This document shows, one piece after another, positions 62,501 through 64,000 of a stretch of 64,000 nucleotides of DNA. The notes beneath the pieces are model-generated. The model was given only the letters and a program-made list of their open reading frames with translations, had not been told where the DNA came from and ran no database searches. Numbering within the stretch: position 1 is the first letter of the stretch; every line of letters begins with the position of its first letter. Both the position numbers and the translations under genes were made by a program. Origin of the DNA: Diorhabda sublineata. Its lineage: Eukaryota > Arthropoda > Insecta > Coleoptera > Chrysomelidae. The stretch is from NCBI RefSeq assembly GCF_026230105.1, contig NC_079478.1, forward strand, positions 11,299,653 to 11,363,652, in the 5' to 3' direction.

Positions 62501-62779
62501 GATATTTTATTTTAGGCAAGCGTAGCATTTTTGCAAATGGCCATAGGTAACGCCCCTTGGCCAATAGGTGTTACCATGGTGGGTATCCACGCACGTACTG
62601 GAAGAGAAAAAATTTTCTCAAAAAACGTCGCACATGTGATGAACGATGAAACCCAAAGAAAATACATCCAGGGTTTGAAGCGGCTAATGACTAAATGTCA
62701 AGAAATCTATCCAACTGATCCTTCTAGATGTGTTGAATATCAAGCTTTTGGTAAACCTGAAGATGTCACTCATGAATAA
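41515..62779 (+). CDS. PRPF18: Pre-mRNA-splicing factor 18
   Basis: Prp18 acts in the second catalytic step of nuclear pre-mRNA splicing, stabilising the spliceosome around 3' splice-site docking with Slu7. Exons are 41515-41577, 41636-41753, 41809-41972, 42060-42275, 62249-62461 and 62516-62779; all junctions are GT-AG, phases agree, and the product is 345 aa (human about 342). The N-terminus MDILKAEIARKRKLLEE and KKYFKRGEL match the family. Residues 70-115 hold the PRP4-like/splicing factor motif (LRDRSEPILLFGESELDAF), and the C-terminal five-helix Prp18 domain fills residues 180-345, with the invariant loop QMAIGNAPWPIGVTMVGIHA, then RTGREKIFSKNVAH. The protein is intact. What is odd is intron 4: 19,973 bases against 54-87 for the others. 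It holds minus-strand exons and many mobile elements. A polyadenylation signal follows at 62824. Confidence 0.95.
42276..43474. other. Proximal part of Prp18 intron 4
   Basis: Nothing recognised; A+T-rich sequence. Confidence 0.4.
43475..43480 (-). terminator. Polyadenylation signal of the nested membrane-protein gene
   Basis: AATAAA on the minus strand, 13 bases after the stop codon of the nested gene's last exon, which supports that exon being terminal. Confidence 0.5.
43494..49083 (-). CDS. Small single-pass membrane protein nested in Prp18 intron (exon set A)
   Basis: Unrecognised family. Proposed exons are 49083-48942, 45318-45193 and 43552-43494, all with GT-AG ends and phase 1 junctions, giving about 108 aa. 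Exon 1 encodes a 9-residue N-terminus, one membrane helix (residues about 10-32, LIIISTLAFMGIITVSQIF) and a basic stretch (RFTYTNFRKFIVAKG). Exon 2 begins RLLQLVPVVTLSTVTSTVV and continues to QPTAPPPTQYT; exon 3 gives DPDISRAYGNKEMPPRYAA and a stop. PPRY is a PPxY motif, a docking site for WW-domain ubiquitin ligases in other membrane adaptors; that role is inference. The start is the first ATG; an in-frame GTG lies 45 bases upstream. Joining exon 1 to exons 2-3 is inferred from phase only; a very short alternative tail exists near 48820. The downstream pair is the better supported part. Confidence 0.45.
44215..44425. mobile_element. Possible small MITE
   Basis: The segment starts GGCTCTGTTCGTTTCC and ends GTGCGGAACAAACC, tips that are roughly inverse to one another, and the interior repeats short motifs such as GCACTG, ACTAGTT and CTAGTTCTGC. 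No coding capacity. It lies in the intron between the last two exons of the nested gene. Confidence 0.35.
44735..45070 (-). other. GC-richer open segment, unassigned
   Basis: Between the nested gene's exons. The minus-strand frame is open from about 44940 to 44734 and codes for a mixed-composition peptide (MAQEHQIRLQTPRTSIYWDF onwards). Sequence complexity is above that of the surrounding intron. It could be an alternative exon of the nested gene, a processed transcript copy or an unfamiliar repeat; I cannot decide. Confidence 0.2.
45480..46211. mobile_element. Harbinger/PIF-type element, 732 bp, with TTA target duplication
   Basis: The left end reads CAGTCTTATCATACTAGC and the inverted right end GGGCCTTATCATACTAGC, followed in both by (A)GATTGCGAG-like sequence, so terminal inverted repeats of about 28 bases are clear. 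TTA occurs immediately outside each end (45477-45479 and 46212-46214), the 3-bp duplication typical of Harbinger/PIF. It contains no DDE transposase, only a dead MADF/BESS protein gene, so it is a deletion derivative. Confidence 0.85.
45648..46069 (-). pseudogene. MADF/BESS-domain (Myb/SANT-like) protein remnant
   Basis: Autonomous Harbinger elements carry a second, DNA-binding Myb/SANT-like or MADF protein that helps the transposase enter the nucleus. Here the minus strand starts at ATG 46069 with MASLGDLDIDTG, then LLISEVQNRHLMWDQKSREF and SGRN, the beginning of a MADF domain. It hits a stop at about 45958; a deletion has removed the rest of the domain. After a frameshift the C-terminal part follows as NFALSLAEDLKSIHPDYNID, then AKMEIMGVLKKYK, a BESS-like motif, ending at 45648. 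The two halves lie on different frames, so no functional protein is made. Confidence 0.75.
46212..47229. other. Intron stretch
   Basis: No gene recognised. At about 46506 TACGAGGGTTGTTTATTTTT resembles a mariner terminal repeat without an adjoining transposase. Confidence 0.4.
47230..47760 (+). mobile_element. RTE-like non-LTR retrotransposon, C-terminal pol fragment
   Basis: Plus-strand frames give IQLKIYKAAIEPILI, then AETMCLVKKEGNLSIFERKM and LKWYGHVERPQPDSI, the K(L/I)YK..IRPVLTYG(S/A)ETW...FERK(I/M)LRRI and RWLGHVxRM blocks of insect RTE-type endonuclease-reverse transcriptases. Several stops; 5'-truncated. Confidence 0.7.
47930..48665 (+). mobile_element. mariner transposase relic
   Basis: The start near 48012 reads MKEELDTVYGESAQLFTTVK then FWSAGLKRREA, the mariner N-terminal helix-turn-helix region. 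Near 48430 IHELHLKLVDYPPYSLYPAP matches the block around PPYSPDLAP. Multiple stops and frame changes separate them. The open frame at 48456-48650 is the wrong frame for the C-terminal part. Confidence 0.65.
49140..50130. other. Intron stretch between the two nested first exons
   Basis: No gene recognised. CTACTCCCTTGGGT (about 49899) and ACCCAAGAGTAG (about 49949) can pair to a hairpin. Confidence 0.35.
50134..50901 (-). CDS. Small single-pass membrane protein nested in Prp18 intron (exon set B)
   Basis: Unrecognised family. Exon 1 (50901-50745) starts MVHRWPTTYDSEVD, has one membrane helix (about residues 15-38) containing MIVSQIFYIFY, and ends in a lysine-rich tail IKKLIIKKG, the glycine split by a phase 1 GTGAGT donor. 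By eye 15 of 39 positions match exon set A, including VSQIF and the split glycine. Two completions fit in phase. One uses a local exon (50198-50134, TDPFEIVWLIASAGVNNEAE, 73 aa in total), whose acceptor is poor. The other uses the shared exons at 45318-45193 and 43552-43494, giving 113 aa with the PPxY tail, which would make sets A and B alternative first exons of one gene. A TATAAG on the minus strand lies at 51086-51081. Confidence 0.45.
51081..51105 (-). promoter_or_regulatory. Candidate promoter of exon set B
   Basis: On the minus strand ACAATTCGACAAA (51105-51093) is followed by TATAAG (51086-51081). The promoter at 59.88 kb has ACAATTTGTCAAA followed by TATAAAG: 11 of 13 bases are shared at nearly the same distance from the TATA box. 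The ATG is about 180 bases downstream and a TTATTTAG acceptor lies 12 bases before it, so a 5' leader intron is possible. Confidence 0.4.
51280..52310 (-). mobile_element. RTE-like non-LTR reverse transcriptase relic
   Basis: Minus-strand translation near 51640-51480 gives MKPAVKIGNKVSESF, then GLRQRSCISPTLF and NNLEKEMQRK, a worn form of the VxxGLRQGDxLSPxLFN...LE reverse transcriptase block. It continues with KWGMQMNVE (MGLxxNxxKT block) near 51350. Catalytic YADD is lost. Sequence up to about 52300 fits the upstream part but is too decayed to translate with confidence. Confidence 0.6.
52640..53420 (-). mobile_element. mariner transposon relic
   Basis: Near 53230-53100 the minus strand encodes RSGRPNEVTIPEMLKKIHK then RRLKVRELADIISI, the second helix-turn-helix and linker. 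Near 52860-52656 comes KKVLFHQDNAPAHGSVRAM and KINELKFELLPHALYWPNPS, the catalytic DNAPAH block and an altered PPYSPDLAPS. The C-terminus (SELKKTCK) is cut short. The region in between is frameshifted. Confidence 0.75.
53421..54640. other. Intron stretch
   Basis: No gene recognised. The 75-codon plus-strand frame at 53409-53636 has no family resemblance. Confidence 0.35.
54650..55255 (+). mobile_element. Non-LTR retrotransposon fragment: RNase H and C-terminus
   Basis: The frame to 54997 contains ILTDSLSSIQTLQKI, then VAFCWISSNTGIKGNEEADL and AAKEAV, an RNase H domain with the catalytic D of TDS and the GN(E)xAD block; the usual SHTG is SNTG here. A frameshift near 54990 leads into KPWSILSKNRRKKVLLTRL and RLGHTRHTHSYLFDAK, then CSKLTIKHIIAEW, the zinc-knuckle tail with one cysteine lost. 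The upstream reverse transcriptase is absent. Confidence 0.8.
55290..55900 (+). mobile_element. Degenerate copy of a multicopy insect repeat-encoded protein
   Basis: The frame at 55311-55502 reads HICGELIAESQVRLFSENV and NKSYFMYFGVLIEDQDKQWA, then YCNSCS. I recall this (F.YICGEFTLKSQRR...YFGCKVGDQDKSWAPH.CC..C) as an abundant repeat-encoded protein of arthropods and other animals with an unnamed role. After broken sequence LIVQKYLND and LRDLVLSKQYSVLPSSRLKK at about 55790-55870 match its middle. Dead. Confidence 0.55.
55901..56810. other. Intron stretch
   Basis: Nothing recognised. Confidence 0.35.
56815..59825 (-). CDS. Small single-pass membrane protein nested in Prp18 intron (exon set C)
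   Basis: Unrecognised family. Proposed exons are 59825-59708, 59538-59461 and 56858-56815, all GT-AG with phase 1 junctions, giving 79 aa. Exon 1 begins MVDVGVILVTIFSIACFGIF with the membrane helix at residues about 5-28, then a basic segment MAKRKLYRMVNEG with the same split glycine as sets A and B. Exon 2 adds YYFLEVRVRWGRKELRPIHP and NEVDL; exon 3 adds TGVPRLRGNIVNH and a stop after a strong TTTTTGCAG acceptor. If the GTAAGA after exon 2 is not used, translation stops at 59429 and gives 75 aa. A TATAAAG lies 47 bases upstream of the ATG. Exon 3 is short enough to be chance; exons 1-2 are better supported. Confidence 0.45.
57079..57290. repeat. Penelope-type repeat block with hairpins
   Basis: Three copies of GATAAC-TTG-GTTATCGAAACGCGCG lie here: two in tandem on the minus strand (about 57079-57125 and 57150-57190) and one inverted on the plus strand (57217-57250). 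Each is preceded by CTGAAGAC or TTGAAGAC. The spacer CTTCAGTCTCTGAAG is itself palindromic. The plus copy continues into GTGTAATCGTGACTGCTGGTGTAGTGGTGG. I recall such units as terminal repeats of insect Penelope-like elements. Confidence 0.6.
57730..58340 (-). mobile_element. mariner transposase relic, internally deleted
   Basis: Minus-strand frames near 57980-57900 give VWFLYQNNVPAHSTL, an altered mariner HDNAPAH block. In the next frame FLAKFRIPVLYQPPE matches the lead-in to PPYSPDLAP. Near 57810-57740 FSFRMDRCSD..EG matches the C-terminal WKxRMxRC...EGxYFE. The stretch between is missing. The region 58000-58340 is likely its decayed N-terminal half. Confidence 0.5.
58590..59428 (+). mobile_element. 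RTE-like non-LTR retrotransposon relic
   Basis: Broken plus-strand frames give DELREKIQASNRALRHFVQ near 58960 and RPVTAYVAETMSVTKKVVEKI near 59060, the G(N)xCYxAL and IRPVxTYxAETW blocks. The tail to about 59425 is lysine- and arginine-rich as in this family. It ends next to exon 2 of nested exon set C on the other strand. Confidence 0.5.
59872..59894 (-). promoter_or_regulatory. Candidate TATA promoter of exon set C
   Basis: On the minus strand ACAATTTGTCAAA (59894-59882) is followed 3 bases later by TATAAAG (59878-59872), 47 bases before the ATG at 59825. The same paired motif occurs ahead of exon set B. Confidence 0.45.
59900..60775. other. Intron stretch
   Basis: No gene recognised. TACGAGGGCTACATAAAAAA at about 59986 looks like a mariner terminal repeat and may be the left end of the relics that follow. 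Confidence 0.35.
60780..61090 (+). mobile_element. mariner transposase C-terminal relic
   Basis: The sequence near 60825 reads PYSPYLSDYYHVALF in frame pieces, resembling PPYSPDLAPSDYHLF of mariner, followed by about 200 bases fitting the C-terminus only loosely. Confidence 0.35.
61357..61435 (-). other. Exon-like segment, unassigned
   Basis: A strong acceptor (CGTTTTTCAG) and a strong donor (ACAG then GTAGGT) bound 79 bases whose only open frame in the right phase encodes KKKTDAWGTKKAQFTSGTLF then KPNALT, ending phase 1 like the nested first exons. No ATG exon upstream could be assigned. Confidence 0.25.
61560..62195 (+). mobile_element. mariner relic with right terminal repeat
   Basis: Frames give VRKLCARWISHKARQ near 61840, matching the mariner (M/V)RK(L/V)(C/S)A(R/K)W(V/I)P block, then SHSPNLSPDVFFLFP near 61930 (PPYSPDLAPxDFFLFP). 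The tail runs to AGGCAACCCTCGTTTTATG at 62184, the inverse of the TACGAGGGTTG terminal repeat. It ends only about 50 bases before Prp18 exon 5. Confidence 0.6.
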
Positions 62780-62823
62780 AATGTGTTACGAACATTTCCC
62801 ATTATATACGTTCACAAACACAG

Positions 62824-62829
62824 AATAAA
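62824..62829 (+). terminator. Polyadenylation signal of Prp18
   Basis: AATAAA 44 bases after the Prp18 stop codon. Confidence 0.7.
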
Positions 62830-62842
62830 CGATACAGAAAAT

Positions 62843-63037
62843 CTACACACTAAGGCACTTTATATGAAAAGCCTCAATTGTATCCGAAACAGGTTCTACG
62901 ATTTTTGTATATTTTGTTTGTTCTTCTGTATTTTTTTTTCTTCTTGAAATCCCAAAGAAATGCCGAATATGTTTCATGTAATGGTCTCCATACTTAATTA
63001 CTATATTCCAAAGTAATATTTGCAAGATCTCCTCCAT
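62843..63037 (-). other. Convergent open frame after Prp18, doubtful
   Basis: A 64-codon minus-strand frame (MEEILQILLWNIVIKYGDHY onwards) with a charged, mixed composition stops just past the Prp18 polyadenylation signal. It could be the last exon of a gene entering from the right, but no upstream exon was found in the remaining 960 bases. Confidence 0.2.
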
Positions 63038-64000
63038 ATTTAGAATACTCCATTTACAAAGCGGTAATTAAATAAACCAGTTTCATTCAAATAATCTTTA
63101 ATTATTTATATCTCTACAGAAATCTCACAACAAGGTCTACTGACAGTTGATAAGTAGTTTAGTAAATAACGTTTTAAAAATCGAACAAACTGACAGGGAA
63201 AAGGCTCCTGAAAAATGTTCATGAAAAATCAAAAAAAATTTTGATTTAGTTATAAAATGAAGAACAGTTCATTTTATGCAAATTTGTACTAATGCTTAAT
63301 TTTCCGCAACATCATTACTTTTTGACAAACGGGAGCACAAAAATAAAAAAAAATAATCATGATTTTAAGTCTATTTTTTCAGTTTGAAATAACACATGAA
63401 TTAGGTCGAACCGTCAAGTTTTACAAGTTATTTTGCATAAAAAATAACCTAAAATCAAGACAAATTATCATGAAAAATATATGAAATAATACAGGAAGTA
63501 AAAGGTTGAGGAAAACCATAATTTCGATACTAATAATGCAATTTCATGAAATTCTACACACTGTAGATCGCGCTGCCACGTCCTATCACCCTTGCGAAAT
63601 AGTCTGTGGTTATAAAAAAGAAGGCCCGGGCAAGGACAAACTCTCAACAATTATAGGGGTTAGGAATATGATTTTTTGCCGAGAAATAAAGTGTTTGGAC
63701 TACATTCATTGGTTGAGCACTTAAGCGCTATAACATGAGAATGGGGCTGAAAAAAGAATCCAAAGCTCTTTGATAACTTTGTGGGTGATATTTAGAGCTG
63801 GTTAGATACAAAATAAACAAGCGGTATTGAAATCGTAGGCCATATTTCCCTTTTAGAGCTAGCAAAATTGTCAAACTACATTGTGTCATTCTTGTATAAC
63901 AATTTTCTTGTAACGCCTCCTGAACACCTGCTGGACTCTTCTTCCAGGAACAGATGAGATGACTCGGACAAGTCAAAGAGTTTTAAACCACAGAATATTT
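63038..64000. other. Right-hand edge
   Basis: No confident gene. A plus-strand frame at 63520-63640 (MQFHEILHTVDRAATSYHPC then EIVCGYKK) loosely resembles the end of a retroelement integrase core, too weak to call. Confidence 0.3.

Noticed and set aside
1..64000. CRISPR arrays, tRNA or rRNA genes, bacterial operons
   Set aside because: No direct-repeat arrays with spacers, no cloverleaf with intact A and B boxes, and no operon-like gene packing were seen.

Overview
This is an A+T-rich stretch of an arthropod nuclear genome, almost certainly an insect and probably a beetle. The protein genes are split by GT-AG introns, polyadenylation signals are AATAAA, and the rest is packed with decayed mariner, Harbinger, Helitron, Penelope-like and non-LTR elements. 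The beetle guess rests on the cathepsin L sequence, whose signal peptide and pro-region look like those of beetle digestive cathepsins; I cannot name a species. I saw no bacterial genes, CRISPR array, tRNA or rRNA.

Layout. About 1-31 kb is a graveyard of mobile elements with no confident host gene: a Helitron fragment (1.4-2.0 kb), non-LTR retrotransposon fragments, mariner/Tc1 copies, three large inverted-repeat elements and LTR-like pieces. At 31.1-31.6 kb lies a compact two-exon gene for the complex I subunit NDUFB4 (+ strand, 117 aa). At 33.6-40.6 kb lies a six-exon cathepsin L gene (- strand, 337 aa, all catalytic residues intact), with a Penelope-like fragment and a 639-bp inverted-repeat element in its introns. 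About 0.95 kb away, head to head, starts the splicing factor gene Prp18/PRPF18 (+ strand, 345 aa). Its first four exons lie within 41.5-42.3 kb and its last two at 62.2-62.8 kb, so one intron is about 20 kb long while the others are about 50-90 nt.

The most interesting part is inside that giant Prp18 intron. On the opposite strand I find three first-exon-like segments (49.0, 50.8 and 59.8 kb). Each encodes a short N-terminus, one transmembrane helix and a short basic tail, and each ends in the same split glycine codon (phase 1). Downstream exons with matching phase (45.3 and 43.5 kb; 50.2 kb; 59.5 and 56.8 kb) can complete small single-pass membrane proteins of about 70-113 aa. The best tail ends in a PPxY motif followed closely by a polyadenylation signal. 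This looks like an undescribed nested cluster of tiny membrane-protein genes, or one gene with alternative first exons. The exon pairing is inference from splice sites and phase and needs transcript evidence.

The rest of the intron holds a 732-bp Harbinger-type element with TTA target duplication carrying a dead MADF/BESS gene, several mariner relics, RTE-like and RNase H-bearing non-LTR fragments, and a Penelope-type repeat block whose hairpins resemble hammerhead ribozyme cores. The three confident host genes (NDUFB4, cathepsin L, Prp18) have unrelated housekeeping or digestive roles and are simply neighbours.
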